Shown here in pieces: positions 16,507-26,425 of a DNA stretch of 64,000 nucleotides (its first letter is position 1; each line of letters begins with the position of its first letter). Location: positions 62,001 to 126,000 of the forward strand of contig NZ_JAOTBD010000003.1 in assembly GCF_026162625.1 (NCBI RefSeq), written 5' to 3'. The notes beneath the pieces are model-generated. The model saw only the letters and a program-made list of their open reading frames with translations, did no database searches and was not told the DNA's origin. This DNA comes from Paracoccus beibuensis (GTDB taxonomy: Bacteria; Pseudomonadota; Alphaproteobacteria; Rhodobacterales; Rhodobacteraceae). A program made the position numbers and the translations under genes.

Positions 16507-17601
16507 GTGGCCATGACCGACAGCACGACCGCCGGGGGGCCACCCCCCGGCGACGACCGGCCAAACCCCTCGGCACGCCGGGCCTTGCGGCGGCGGCGCG
16601 CCCGCAGCGTGGCGGGAACCCTCGTGTCACTGGCGCTGACGCTTCTGGGCCTGCTGCTGGTCACCTTCATCATCGGCCGCGTCATGCCCATCGACCCGGT
16701 CCTGAAGGTCGTGGGCGACCGGGCCACGCAGGCGCAATACGACGCCGCCTATCAGGCGATGGGTCTGGACCAGCCGCTGGTTGTGCAGTTCCTGCGCTAT
16801 ATCGGCGACGTGCTGACGGGCGATTTCGGGCGTTCGATCTCGACCGGGCAGCCGGTGGCGCAGGACATCGCGCGGGTGTTTCCTGCGACGGTCGAGCTGG
16901 CGGTACTGGGTACGCTGATCGGCGTCGTGATCGGCGTGCCGCTTGGCGTCATGGCGGCAGCGCGGCGGGGCGGCATCTTCGACCAGGTGGCACGTGTCGT
17001 GGCGCTGATCGGGTATTCGATGCCGATCTTCTGGCTGGGGCTGATGGGCCTTCTGATCTTCTACGGCAATCTGGGCTGGGTCGGAGGACCGGGGCGGCAG
17101 GGGATCATCTATGACGGCATGGTGCCGTCGGTCACCGGACTGATCCTGGTGGACAGCCTGCTGGCCGGTGACTGGCCGGCCTTCCAAGACGCGTTCAGCC
17201 ACATCATCCTGCCGGCCAGCCTGCTGGGCTATTACAGCCTCGCCTATATCAGCCGCATGACGCGCAGCTTCATGCTGGAACAGCTGTCGGCGGAATACAT
17301 CATCACGGCGCGGGTGAAGGGTCTCTCCGAACGCGCCGTGATCTGGCAGCACGCCTTTCGCAACATCTCGATCCCGCTGGTCACCGTGATCGCGCTGTCC
17401 TTCGGGTCGCTGCTGGAAGGGTCGGTCCTGACCGAGATCATCTTCAGTTGGCCGGGGCTTGGCAGCTATATCACCCGCGCGCTTCTGTCCGGCGACATGA
17501 ACGCGGTCCTGGGCGGCACGGTCGTCATCGGCGTCTGCTTCGTGTTGCTGAACCTTCTCAGCGACATCCTTTATCGCGTCCTTGACCCGAGGTCGAAATG
17601 A
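16507..17601 (+). CDS. ABC transporter permease, DppB-like
   Basis: 364-residue inner-membrane permease with a long basic N-terminus (RRALRRRRARS), a first helix near residue 40 and the BPD_transp_1 EAA-type loop (EYIITARVKGLSERAVIWQHAFRN) near 265. GTG 16507 is taken as the start because AAGGG lies about eight bases upstream; ATG 16513 is the alternative. It starts three bases after the binding protein gene and overlaps the next permease by ATGA. Confidence 0.9.
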   Translation: MAMTDSTTAGGPPPGDDRPNPSARRALRRRRARSVAGTLVSLALTLLGLLLVTFIIGRVMPIDPVLKVVGDRATQAQYDAAYQAMGLDQPLVVQFLRYIGDVLTGDFGRSISTGQPVAQDIARVFPATVELAVLGTLIGVVIGVPLGVMAAARRGGIFDQVARVVALIGYSMPIFWLGLMGLLIFYGNLGWVGGPGRQGIIYDGMVPSVTGLILVDSLLAGDWPAFQDAFSHIILPASLLGYYSLAYISRMTRSFMLEQLSAEYIITARVKGLSERAVIWQHAFRNISIPLVTVIALSFGSLLEGSVLTEIIFSWPGLGSYITRALLSGDMNAVLGGTVVIGVCFVLLNLLSDILYRVLDPRSK

Positions 17602-18506
17602 GCGCCGTCTCTCGCCGCGACTGGCTGCTGTCGGACGCACCGCAGACCCGCCGCCAGGCGCGGCTTGGCGCGATGTACCAGGGCTGGTTGACCTTCCGGG
17701 GCAACAAGCTGGCGATGCTGGGCCTGATCATCCTGGTCCTGCTGATTGGCATGGCCATCTTCGCGCCGCTGCTTGCGCCGCAGAGCCCATACGCGCAGAA
17801 CCTGGCCGACCGGCTGCAGCCGCCATCGGCGGCGCATTGGCTCGGCACGGATGCGCTTGGCCGGGACATCCTGTCGCGCCTGATCCACGGATCGCGGATC
17901 ACGCTGTTCATCGTGGGGACCGTGGCGCTGATCGCGCCGATCATCGGTCTGTTCATCGGCACCGTCGCGGGCTTTGCGGGAGGCTGGGTGGACCAGGTGC
18001 TGATGCGCATCACCGACATCTTCCTCGCCTTCCCCAAGCTGATCCTGGCGCTGGCTTTCGTCGCGGCGCTTGGTCCCAGCATCGGCAACGCGGTCCTGGC
18101 GCTGGCGCTGACCGCCTGGCCGCCCTATGCCCGCCTTGCCCGGGCCGAGACGCTGACCATCCGCAATGCCGACTTCATCGCCGCCGCGCGCCTGCAGGGG
18201 GCAGGGCGGTTGAGGCTGCTGATCCGGCACATCTGGCCGCTTTGCGTCAGTTCGCTGATCGTGCGGGTGGCACTGGACATGGCAGGGATCATCCTGTCGG
18301 CGGCAGGTCTGGGCTTCCTGGGTCTTGGTGCGCAGCCGCCGCTGCCGGAATGGGGAGCGATGATTTCGGACGGGCGGACCTATATCCTGGACTATTGGTG
18401 GGTCGCGGCAATGCCCGGCATCGCGATCTTCACCGTCTCGATGGCCTTCAACCTGCTAGGCGACGGGCTGCGCGACGTGCTGGACCCGAAGGGGGACAAG
18501 TCATGA
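17598..18506 (+). CDS. ABC transporter permease, DppC-like
   Basis: 302-residue inner-membrane permease. It has the DppC N-terminal region (MYQGWLTFRGNKLAMLGLIIL), the motif HWLGTDALGRDILSRLIHGSR near residue 85 and the EAA-type loop ADFIAAARLQGAGRLRLLIRH near 190. It pairs with the preceding DppB-like gene. Both ends overlap neighbours by four bases (17598 and 18503), indicating translational coupling through the operon. Confidence 0.92.
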   Translation: MSAVSRRDWLLSDAPQTRRQARLGAMYQGWLTFRGNKLAMLGLIILVLLIGMAIFAPLLAPQSPYAQNLADRLQPPSAAHWLGTDALGRDILSRLIHGSRITLFIVGTVALIAPIIGLFIGTVAGFAGGWVDQVLMRITDIFLAFPKLILALAFVAALGPSIGNAVLALALTAWPPYARLARAETLTIRNADFIAAARLQGAGRLRLLIRHIWPLCVSSLIVRVALDMAGIILSAAGLGFLGLGAQPPLPEWGAMISDGRTYILDYWWVAAMPGIAIFTVSMAFNLLGDGLRDVLDPKGDKS

Positions 18507-19387
18507 CCGAACCGCTTCTGTCAGTCCGCGACCTGCGGGTGACCTTTCCGACCCGCCAGGGTGAATTCCAGGCCGTCCGTGGCATCAGCTTCGACCTGGG
18601 TCGCGAACGGCTTGGCGTCGTCGGCGAATCCGGCAGCGGCAAGTCGATGACCGGCCGGGCGATCCTCGGCCTCGTCCGGCCCCCCGGCCGGGTCGAGGCT
18701 GCGCGCATGGAGTTGAAAGGACAGCCGATCCTGAACCTGCCCGACCGCCAGATGCGCAAGATCCGGGGCGGGCGCATCAGCATGGTCATGCAGGACCCCA
18801 AGTTCAGCCTGAACCCGGTGATGACGGTCGGCCAGCAGATCATCGAGGCGTATCGCCTGCACGCCAACGCGCCGCGCGACCGGGCGCGGCAAAAGGCGCT
18901 GGAGATGCTGGAGGCTGTTCAGATCCGCGACCCCGAGCGTGTCATGAACGCCTATCCGCACGAAGTGTCGGGCGGCATGGGCCAGCGCATCATGATCGCC
19001 ATGATGCTGGCGCCCGAACCGCAGATCCTGATCGCGGACGAGCCCACCAGCGCGCTGGACGTCTCGGTCAGGACCGAGGTCCTGAATATCATGGACGGCC
19101 TGGTGCGCGACCGCGGCATGGGGCTGATCTTCATCAGCCACGACCTGAACCTGGTCGCGCAGTTCTGCGACCGCGTGCTGATCATGTATGCCGGTCGTGT
19201 AGTGGAAACGCTGCCGGCCCGCGACCTGCACCATGCGCGCCACCCCTATACGTGCGGGTTGCTGGACAGCCTGCCACGGCTGGAGGCGCCGGTCGACCGC
19301 CTGCCGGTCCTGCAGCGGCAGGACAGCTGGCGCGACGGCGACATTGTCGCCGACCGCGCCGATACCGAATTTCCCGGAGGGCTTTGA
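18503..19387 (+). CDS. ABC transporter ATPase, DppD-like
   Basis: 294-residue cytoplasmic ATPase. Walker A is GESGSGKSMTG near residue 41, the signature is VSGGMGQRIMIAMML near 156, and Walker B is ILIADEPTSALDVS near 176, followed by FISHDLNLV. The C-terminal oligopeptide extension (HPYTCGLLDSLPRL) is typical of the DppD/OppD class, though the Cys cluster of many family members is not obvious. It is the first of two ATPases in the importer. Confidence 0.92.
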   Translation: MTEPLLSVRDLRVTFPTRQGEFQAVRGISFDLGRERLGVVGESGSGKSMTGRAILGLVRPPGRVEAARMELKGQPILNLPDRQMRKIRGGRISMVMQDPKFSLNPVMTVGQQIIEAYRLHANAPRDRARQKALEMLEAVQIRDPERVMNAYPHEVSGGMGQRIMIAMMLAPEPQILIADEPTSALDVSVRTEVLNIMDGLVRDRGMGLIFISHDLNLVAQFCDRVLIMYAGRVVETLPARDLHHARHPYTCGLLDSLPRLEAPVDRLPVLQRQDSWRDGDIVADRADTEFPGGL

Positions 19388-19396
19388 CATGGCAGC

Positions 19397-20182
19397 ATGC
19401 ACGCATTCGCTCTGGCGGCGCCGGTCATGCTGACGGTTGCGGATCTGGACGTCTGGTTCGGGCAACCGCCCGACCGGGTGGACGCAGTCAAGGGGGCGGG
19501 CTTCACCGTCGCACAGGGCGAAAGCTTCGGATTGGTCGGCGAATCCGGTTCCGGAAAGTCGACGATCCTGCGTGCCATTGCGGGGCTGATCCCCACCTGG
19601 TCGGGCCGGATCGAGGTCGACGCCAAGCCGCTGTCCACCGACCGTCGCGACCGGGCGTTCTTCAAGACGGTGCAGATGGTCTTTCAGGACCCTTACGCCA
19701 GCCTGCACCCGCGCCATTCCGTCGATGCCGTCCTGGCGGAAACGCTGCGCCTGCAGGGCATGGACCGAATCGACCAGCGGATCGAGCAGCTTCTGGACGA
19801 CGTGGGCCTGGGCCGCGGCTTCCGCTTCCGCTATCCGCACCAGCTGTCGGGCGGGCAGCGCCAGCGCGTGGCCATCGCCCGCGCCTTGGCTGCCGAGCCG
19901 CGCATGCTGCTGCTGGACGAACCCACAAGCGCCCTGGATGTCAGCGTCCAGGCCGAGATCCTGAACCTGCTGTCGGACCTGCGCGCCGAACACGGCCTGA
20001 CCTACTTGATGGTCAGCCACGACCTCTCGGTGGTGGGGCACATGTGCGACCGGCTGGCGGTCATGCAGCATGGCCGGATCATCGAGATCATGGGCGTGGG
20101 CGATTTGCGGGCAGGTCGCGGTCGCGAACCCTACACGCGCCAGTTGATGTCCGCCTCGGCCGGTTACAGCGCCCAAGGTTGA
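19397..20182 (+). CDS. ABC transporter ATPase, DppF-like
   Basis: 261-residue ATPase. Walker A GESGSGKSTILRA (near residue 49), Q-loop FQDPYASLHPRHSV, signature LSGGQRQRVAIARALA and Walker B LLLDEPTSALDVS are intact. The start is uncertain: ATG 19397 has a GGAGG only about 17 bases upstream, while ATG 19427 would give MLTVADLDVWFG. An ATG at 19389 is out of frame and stops quickly. It ends the importer operon, with no clear terminator after it. Confidence 0.88.
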   Translation: MHAFALAAPVMLTVADLDVWFGQPPDRVDAVKGAGFTVAQGESFGLVGESGSGKSTILRAIAGLIPTWSGRIEVDAKPLSTDRRDRAFFKTVQMVFQDPYASLHPRHSVDAVLAETLRLQGMDRIDQRIEQLLDDVGLGRGFRFRYPHQLSGGQRQRVAIARALAAEPRMLLLDEPTSALDVSVQAEILNLLSDLRAEHGLTYLMVSHDLSVVGHMCDRLAVMQHGRIIEIMGVGDLRAGRGREPYTRQLMSASAGYSAQG

Positions 20183-20596
20183 AGTCCCACCTGTCGTCCG
20201 CACGCCCACGTTGCCGGCATGAACGTGCCGCTGGGCGTCGGGATGAAGGTTAAGATGGGTTGACGATTCAGACATGTCCAAAAGGATAGGGTGACTTGCC
20301 CTTCAACCTCAGACAAAAGAGGTTCACAGGTCGGGCGGCGAAGTGTTGCTGTTTTACGAGTTTAGTCGCCCGGCCGGTTTCCCCATGCAACCTGTGCGTG
20401 CTTTTCCCTTGGTTGGTGCTCTGCATGTGATCCGGTGGCCGGGCAGCACGGATGAAGGTTCTGCCGCGTGCGCGCCGAAAAACGTTGTCGCGCGACTTTA
20501 TCTCAGAGACGCAATCTGCTCCGATAGGACACATCAGGCAACGTCACCCCCGGGCGCTTCCCAGTCCGGCAGCGCGCGCTAAGCGCCTGTGCCAGA
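20183..20596. other. Gene-free stretch after the peptide ABC operon
   Basis: About 410 bases without a credible gene; open frames on both strands are short and unrecognised. The stretch is less GC-rich in places (near 20275-20360) than its neighbours. It ends at the EcfG-type promoter at 20597. No strong hairpin with a T-run was found. Confidence 0.45.
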
Positions 20597-20621
20597 GGAA
20601 CATCCTGCGTCATGAAGCGTT
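20597..20621 (+). promoter_or_regulatory. EcfG-type promoter of the TIGR02587/TIGR02588 operon
   Basis: GGAAC at 20597-20601, 16 bases, then CGTT at 20618-20621, a full match to GGAAC-N16-CGTT. The predicted start near 20628 lies 25 bases before the small ORF at 20653, the same leader length as at the YciE-like operon. Confidence 0.65.
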
Positions 20622-20652
20622 ATCCCTTGCCGGGTCTGGCCAAGGAGGGACG

Positions 20653-20748
20653 ATGCAAACGAACATGTTCCAAGGCTTATCCGCCCCCTGCACAGGCGCG
20701 CATGCGTATCAGGGCACCAGTTCCCTGCGCTGCCCATTGGCCGAGTGA
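20653..20748 (+). CDS. 31-residue small ORF leading the TIGR02587 gene
   Basis: ATG 20653 sits behind a near-ideal ribosome site (AAGGAGGGACG). The product is 31 residues (starts MQTNMFQGLSAP, ends LRCPLAE), with no membrane helix and two Cys. Its TGA overlaps the upstream GTG start of the TIGR02587 gene as GTGA at 20745-20748. It may be a small protein or a leader peptide that couples translation. No homologue is known to me. Confidence 0.5.
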   Translation: MQTNMFQGLSAPCTGAHAYQGTSSLRCPLAE

Positions 20749-21599
20749 CGGCCATGACAGCCGCGACCTCGACCGACCTCCAGCACAGCGTCCCCGACAC
20801 CCGCAAGTTCTGCGCGGGTCTCGGGCGGGCATTCGCCGGCGCGCTGCTGTTCTCGCTGCCGATGCTGATGACGATGGAGATGTGGTGGCTGGGTTTCACG
20901 CTGGAGCCGTGGCGGATCTCGGTCATGCTGCTGGCGATGCTGCCGCTGTTGATGGGGCTGTCGCGCTTTGGTGGCTTCCGGCGGACCGACCGCTTCAGGG
21001 ACGATCTGGCCGACGTGCTGGTGTCGGTGTTGGTGGCGGCTGTCGCCTCGACCGTCATCCTGTTCCTGTTCTCCGTCATCACTACCGACATGCCGTCCAG
21101 ACAGGTCGTCGGAAAGATTGCCATGCAGATGTTCCCCGCCAGCATCGGCGCCATGCTGGCCCGCAGCCAGATGGGCGACACGTCAGAGAGCGACCGCGAG
21201 GAAAGCGAGCCGTCCTACCTTGGCGAACTATTCCTGATGGGGGCCGGCGCGCTATACCTGTCGCTCAACGTCGCCCCGACCGAGGAGATGGTGCTGATCG
21301 CGTTCAAGATGTCTGTCTGGCAAGAGATCGGGTTGCTGGTCCTGTCGCTTACCCTGATGCACGCGCTGGTTTACTCGGTCGGCTTCAGGGGCGGGACCGC
21401 CCGGGGCGGCCGGTCTTTCATCCACGTCTTCGGGCGGTTCACATGCGTCGGCTACGTAATCGTGGCGCTGGTCAGCCTGACTGTCCTTTGGCTGTTCGGC
21501 CGCACCGGGGCGTCCTCGACTGAAGAGGTCCTCAGCACGGTGATCGTGCTGTCCTTTCCCGGCGCCATCGGCGGCGCCGTGGCGCGACTGGTGCTCTGA
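20745..21599 (+). CDS. TIGR02587 family integral membrane protein
   Basis: 284-residue polytopic membrane protein, probably seven or so helices (for example LLFSLPMLMTMEMWWLGF near residue 35 and GLLVLSLTLMHALVYSVGF near 195). The motif MTMEMWWLG and loop LNVAPTEEMVLIA are characteristic of the TIGR02587 (DUF2391) family, which has no assigned function. The start is either GTG 20745, overlapping the small ORF, or ATG 20754; neither has a strong ribosome site, favouring coupling. Its partner TIGR02588 gene follows with TGATG overlap. Confidence 0.85.
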   Translation: MTAMTAATSTDLQHSVPDTRKFCAGLGRAFAGALLFSLPMLMTMEMWWLGFTLEPWRISVMLLAMLPLLMGLSRFGGFRRTDRFRDDLADVLVSVLVAAVASTVILFLFSVITTDMPSRQVVGKIAMQMFPASIGAMLARSQMGDTSESDREESEPSYLGELFLMGAGALYLSLNVAPTEEMVLIAFKMSVWQEIGLLVLSLTLMHALVYSVGFRGGTARGGRSFIHVFGRFTCVGYVIVALVSLTVLWLFGRTGASSTEEVLSTVIVLSFPGAIGGAVARLVL

Positions 21600-21997
21600 T
21601 GGCCAAGGATCGCGATCTTCCCGAACGGACATCCGCGCTGGAATGGGCGGTTGCGCTGCTTGGTGCGGCGATCATCGCGGGCACCGTCGGCTTCATGATT
21701 CGGCACGGGCTGACGCACCCGGCCACGGCCCCCGATGTCGTCGTCAGCCCCGGAATGCCGAGGCAGGTCAGCGGCGGGTACCTGGTCGAGTTCACGGCGT
21801 TCAACCGCGGCAACACCACGGCGGCAAGCCTGACGATCAAGGGCAGCCTGACCGATGGCAACCGGATCATAGAGACCAGCGAGGTGACGTTGGACTATCT
21901 GCCGCAACGGGCCAGCCGGACTGGCGGGCTGTTCTTCCAGAACGACCCGGCGCAGCACGATCTTTCGGCAGAGGCCGGAGGTTATGTCGCTCCTTGA
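21599..21997 (+). CDS. TIGR02588 family membrane-anchored protein
   Basis: 132 residues: a cytoplasmic head, one helix (LEWAVALLGAAIIAGTVGFM, residues 14-33) and a probably periplasmic beta-rich domain (GGYLVEFTAFNRGNTTAASLTIKGSL) with immunoglobulin-like strand spacing. TIGR02588 genes normally sit next to TIGR02587 genes, as here; no function is known. ATG 21599 shares a base with the preceding stop (TGATG). Confidence 0.85.
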   Translation: MAKDRDLPERTSALEWAVALLGAAIIAGTVGFMIRHGLTHPATAPDVVVSPGMPRQVSGGYLVEFTAFNRGNTTAASLTIKGSLTDGNRIIETSEVTLDYLPQRASRTGGLFFQNDPAQHDLSAEAGGYVAP

Positions 21998-23066
21998 CCG
22001 GCAAGCGGCTGCGATCCGTGGGTGCTGAAGGTGACGCCCGGCGAGGGGTTGAACGTCGTCGGTGACGCCCGATCACCTGGCACCGTCGGTTTGCCCTAAA
22101 GCGGCCCCGTCAGAGGTTCTTGGCGCATGCAGATCAAGACGATTTGGATGGACCTGATCAATGATCATGACGAGGACGCTTCAGGACAACCTCCACCGCA
22201 TCGGACATGCACCCATCGCGGGCTCGCTGCGTGCTCTGCGATCCTTCCGGGGTAACCTGCCCGGAATTTTGACCGAGGATCTTGCCGTCGACCTCGCACT
22301 TGTCGACGGCGGGTTCGCGGGACCGTCAGCGGGCCTGCACTTGCATCAGCGGAATCCGATGCCCCCTGTCGTGGAGATCGAAGCCAGCAGACTGGCTGAG
22401 GGTCCTCTGGCTGCGATCCGGGCCTCACGATCGACCTGCCTGAACGTCATTTCGTCGGCATCTATCGGAGCAGGGTGTCTCGGCCGACAAGGCAATGATC
22501 GCGCTGAACCGCCGGGCCGGAGCGTGCCGGCCTGACCTTCAGGATCAAAGCGAACTTTTTCGGTTCGTGCGGAAAGGTGAACGGTGCGGAAAGGAACAAG
22601 ATCGACAAGCTGAGGCGCTTTCACGCCGCCTTGGCAGTTGTACCACGCCCTCCACCCGAACGAGGGCGCCTGAAGCCTGTCGAGCGTCCTGCCCGCGATC
22701 GGCAGCGGGATATGCGACTGCTTCGGCATAAACGGCACCCGGATCGGCGGCCTGCAGCCGATGCCGGTCTTCCGCAGCATTCGCAAGCTGCGGTCGACGC
22801 CGCACACCCGTGACGACGCCTGGGCCGGCGATATCACCGCCGCCTGCACCCACATCGGCGCGACCTTCAAGCCGTCGCTCTGCCAGGACGTCCGGCTGGC
22901 CGAAGTCCGTATCAGCGGCCATCATGACGAGGCGAACGGCCCCCGGAAGGCGGCCACATCCCCCTGTCAGGGCGTCCGGGCCCTGGCATCACGCCGGACG
23001 AATTCGTGTTCGGCAGTCCCGTCGCGTCCTTCGGCTGACACGGGTGGCGGACGCACCGCCATCCCC
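21998..23066. other. Gene-free stretch, probably degraded DNA
   Basis: Over 1 kb with no intact gene. Open frames are short, overlap on both strands and lack ribosome sites. Coding-like snatches exist on the plus strand (for example NGTRIGGLQPMPVFRSIRKL near 22740-22800 and PGITPDEFVFGSP near 22985-23020) but in different frames, as if from a broken gene. I could not name a family. The genomic context (remnants just downstream) supports decay. Confidence 0.4.
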
Positions 23067-23483
23067 CTACGAGAGCGCGACTCCCGGCAGCCTGACAGCC
23101 TGCGCCATCCATTCGGCGATCAGCGTTTCGTCCAGGGCATCATCCTCACGGATGTGCAGGTAACGCACCCCCTCCACCCTGGACGGGCGAGGCGGAGCCG
23201 GGATGAGGTCGGTGCCGCGAAAGAACGTCAGCTGCAGATAGTCGCGATAGCAGTACATCGCGAAGAACCACCCATCCTCCTTCCCATAGAGGGGTGTGTT
23301 CCAACGAACCGCCTTGCGCACCTCGGGAAGCGTCGCCACCGCGATCCGGTCCAGCCGACGACCGATCGCGCGCTTCCAGCCGGGCATTGCCTCCAGATAG
23401 GCCGCGACCGGCGCGTCGCCGTCGCCCTTGGCGATCTGCGGATTGCCGCTGGACAGCAGCCGTGGCCGGTTCTGGTTCTCCAT
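23067..23483 (-). CDS. DUF1801 domain-containing protein
   Basis: 138 residues in one piece. The features PVAAYLEAMPGWKRAIGRRLDRI, KAVRWNTPLYGKEDGWFF and LQLTFFRGTDLIP match the DUF1801 (YdhG-like) fold, a small SHS2-like domain of unknown function. No signal peptide. ATG 23483 is preferred; ATG 23510 would add nine residues and neither has a strong ribosome site. It stands alone between degenerate sequences. Confidence 0.8.
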   Translation of the reverse strand: MENQNRPRLLSSGNPQIAKGDGDAPVAAYLEAMPGWKRAIGRRLDRIAVATLPEVRKAVRWNTPLYGKEDGWFFAMYCYRDYLQLTFFRGTDLIPAPPRPSRVEGVRYLHIREDDALDETLIAEWMAQAVRLPGVALS

Positions 23484-23704
23484 GCCGCGATCATAGCGGC
23501 TCGGCTGCATCGGGTCGAGCCGCTTGGCGCGATGAACGCCCCCGCGATCACCTGCGGGGGCGTTGCGGAACGTTCGAGGTGGCAGGGTTGCCAGGCTGCT
23601 GCAGAAGTCGCCGAGGCGGAGCGTTTTTCTTGAGACCGGCCCGGCTGCGTTGAGCTTCCGGCCTGTCGGGGCAAATGGTGTGCGCGGCCGATGCCGCCTT
23701 TCGT

Positions 23705-24110
23705 CTTCATACGCTCAGCAGTCGTGGCAGCCGGACAAGGTTGTTGGCCAGCAGGAACGTTTCTGCTCATTGTTGAATACGTAAGCTACTCTAGTCTGGC
23801 CCCAGGCTGGAGGGGCGAGCCCCTGAACCCGGCAAGGGCATTGCCCCTGCACCCTTGAAAGGCGCCTGCCATGAGGATCGAGATCCGCACGCCATTGTCA
23901 GGATGAAGCGGGACCTCACCCGTGCGACGCCGCAGGAGACGGTCTGTGCCATGCCGACGACGGACTTTGCCCATCCGAAGGGCTCCTCAATCCGCTTCCG
24001 GCGCTTCGGGGACAGGTCGTAGCCTTGTGCCGGGTGGTTCGCCCATCGACCGCCGAATATCTCGCCTTTCGGGCGACCTGCGGGATGACGCCGGTCGGCA
24101 ACGGATCCGG
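23705..24110 (-). pseudogene. Remnant of a DDE transposase (IS5/IS1182-like)
   Basis: The C-terminal third of a transposase is recognisable on the minus strand but broken. Near 24080-24030 one frame reads PQVARKARYSAVDGRTTRH; from about 24040 another frame reads GYDLSPKRRKRIEEPFGWAK and continues to RSRFILTMA near 23900; the terminal LANNLVRLPRLLSV with stop reappears at about 23755-23710. One frameshift and about 140 inserted bases separate the pieces. Ends and inverted repeats were not found. The family call rests on the DGRTTRHxGY...KRRKRIEExFGW pattern. Confidence 0.7.
23755..23895. repeat. Short hairpin-rich insertion inside the transposase remnant
   Basis: About 140 bases separate ILTMA from NNLVRLPRLL, normally adjacent in this transposase family. 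The insert contains two GC hairpins: GCAGGGGCA-TGCCCTTGC (around 23835-23855) and AGGGGC-TC-GCCCCT (around 23810-23825). This looks like a small repetitive element; boundaries are approximate. Confidence 0.35.
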
Positions 24111-24137
24111 CGGCGTCATATGCGCTCCTCCAGATCA

Positions 24138-24791
<654 letters not shown>

Positions 24792-24829
24792 CTAAGGTTA
24801 CTGCCGAAAACCGGGTGGTTGCCGCTGCT

Positions 24830-25015
24830 GCAGCCGGTGCAGGATGACGTTCACGTGACCTGGGACAGGCTCGTCAGCGACATGCTGGACGACGGCAGGC
24901 TGATCCCTGTTCGAGGGTTCACTGCCATCGCCGGTCGGCCTGTTGATGACGATCCATTCGCGCGTCTTGGCGCAGGCGCGGCTGTTCGCCGACTGGCTGG
25001 CCGGAAACAGCCACC
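24830..25015 (+). pseudogene. Remnant of a LysR-type regulator C-terminus
   Basis: Plus-strand pieces resemble the end of GcvA-type LysR proteins: WDRLVSDMLDDGRLIP in one frame, then after a frameshift near 24905 FEGSLPSPVGLLMTIHSRVL and AQARLFADWLAGNSH in another. The DNA-binding N-terminus is not found upstream, where the GbcA-like remnant lies on the other strand. It may once have regulated the adjacent serine/betaine genes. Confidence 0.5.
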
Positions 25016-25021
25016 GAGCCG

Positions 25022-26419
25022 TCAGCACTCTGGCAGGTTGACGGCGATGCCCCCGGTCGAGGTCTCCTTGTAGCGGCTGTCCATGTCGCGCCCGGTCTGC
25101 AGCATCACGCGAATGCAGTTGTCCAGCGGCATGAAGTGCTGCCCGTCGCCGCGCAGCGCCAGGCTTGCCGCCGACACGGCCTTGATCGCGCCAAGGGCGT
25201 TGCGTTCGATGCAGGGCACCTGCACCAGACCGCCGGCGGGGTCGCAGGTCATGCCCAGATGATGTTCCAGCGCGATTTCGGCGGCATTCTCGATCTGCTC
25301 GTTCGTGCCGCCCAAGACCGCGCAAAGCGCCGCCGCCGCCATCGCGGCCGCCGATCCGACCTCGCCCTGGCAGCCGACCTCGGCGCCCGAGATCGAGGCG
25401 TTGGCCTTGATGATCCCGCCGACCGCCGCTGCCGTCAGCAGGAAGTCGCGCCGCGCCTCGTCGGTCGCGCCGATATGGTCCTGCCAGTATCGCAGCACGG
25501 CGGGCAGGGTGCCCGCGGCGCCGTTCGTGGGCGCTGTCACGACGCGGCCGCCGGCAGCGTTTTCCTCGTTCACCGCCATGGCGTAGACGCTCAGCCAGTC
25601 GTTGATCAGGTGCGGGTGGCGGTCGTTGCGGAACTTCTCGGCCTCCAGCGACCGGTGGATGCCGGCGGCGCGGCGGCGGACCTTGAGACCGCCGGGCAGG
25701 ATGCCCTCTTCGCGCAGGCCCCGGTCGATGCAGGCGTTCATCGCCTGCGCCAGCCGGTCTAGCCGCGCATCCAGGTCGGTCGCGCCCTGCGCTTCCTCAT
25801 TGGCGCGCTTCATGGCGGCGATGGATTTGCCGGAGGACCGGCCCATCGCCAGCATCTGCGCAGCATCGGCGAAGGGATAGGGGATGTTCGTGCGCTGGAC
25901 GGGCTTGCCCGCCTGTTCGCGTTCGGCCACCAGCTGCGCCTGGGTCAGCACGAAGCCGCCGCCGATCGAGTAGTAGACCTCGGCCAAGCAACGGTTGCCC
26001 CGCGCGTCGAAGGCCTCGAACGTCATCCCGTTGGCATGGAGCGGCAGCGCGGGGCCAAAGTCGAAGACCAGATCGTGCTGCGGATCGAAGGCCAGCGGCG
26101 GCAGGCCCGGCAGGATGACCTGCCGGCTGGTGTGAAAATCCGCGATCAGTCCCTCGGCCGCATCGGGGTCTAAACTGTCTGGACGCTGCCCCAGCAGGCC
26201 CAGCATCACGGCGCGGTCGGTCGCATGGCCCTTGCCGGTGAAGGCTAGCGAGCCGTGCAGCGTCACCCGCAGCCTCGCAGGTTCGCCCGCGCCCGGGATC
26301 TGTTCGGCCCCGCCGCGCAGGTCGTCCAGGAAATGCGCGGCGGCGACCATCGGCCCCATCGTGTGCGACGACGACGGGCCGATGCCGTGCTTGAAGACCT
26401 CGAAGACCGAGATGAACAT
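25022..26419 (-). CDS. sdaA: L-serine ammonia-lyase, iron-sulfur, single chain
   Basis: 465-residue enzyme deaminating L-serine to pyruvate and ammonia. It begins with the family motif [21 protein letters not shown]. The C-terminal domain has the cysteines expected for the labile [4Fe-4S] cluster ([32 protein letters not shown]). ATG 26419 is behind GAGG and lies six bases after glyA, making it the last gene of the sox operon. Together glyA and sdaA carry sarcosine-derived glycine through serine to pyruvate. Confidence 0.95.
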   Translation of the reverse strand: MFISVFEVFKHGIGPSSSHTMGPMVAAAHFLDDLRGGAEQIPGAGEPARLRVTLHGSLAFTGKGHATDRAVMLGLLGQRPDSLDPDAAEGLIADFHTSRQVILPGLPPLAFDPQHDLVFDFGPALPLHANGMTFEAFDARGNRCLAEVYYSIGGGFVLTQAQLVAEREQAGKPVQRTNIPYPFADAAQMLAMGRSSGKSIAAMKRANEEAQGATDLDARLDRLAQAMNACIDRGLREEGILPGGLKVRRRAAGIHRSLEAEKFRNDRHPHLINDWLSVYAMAVNEENAAGGRVVTAPTNGAAGTLPAVLRYWQDHIGATDEARRDFLLTAAAVGGIIKANASISGAEVGCQGEVGSAAAMAAAALCAVLGGTNEQIENAAEIALEHHLGMTCDPAGGLVQVPCIERNALGAIKAVSAASLALRGDGQHFMPLDNCIRVMLQTGRDMDSRYKETSTGGIAVNLPEC

Positions 26420-26425
26420 GATGCC

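Noticed and set aside
22161..22535. 124-codon plus-strand ORF in the empty stretch
   Set aside because: No ribosome site, no known family, and opposite-strand frames of similar length; insufficient support for a gene.
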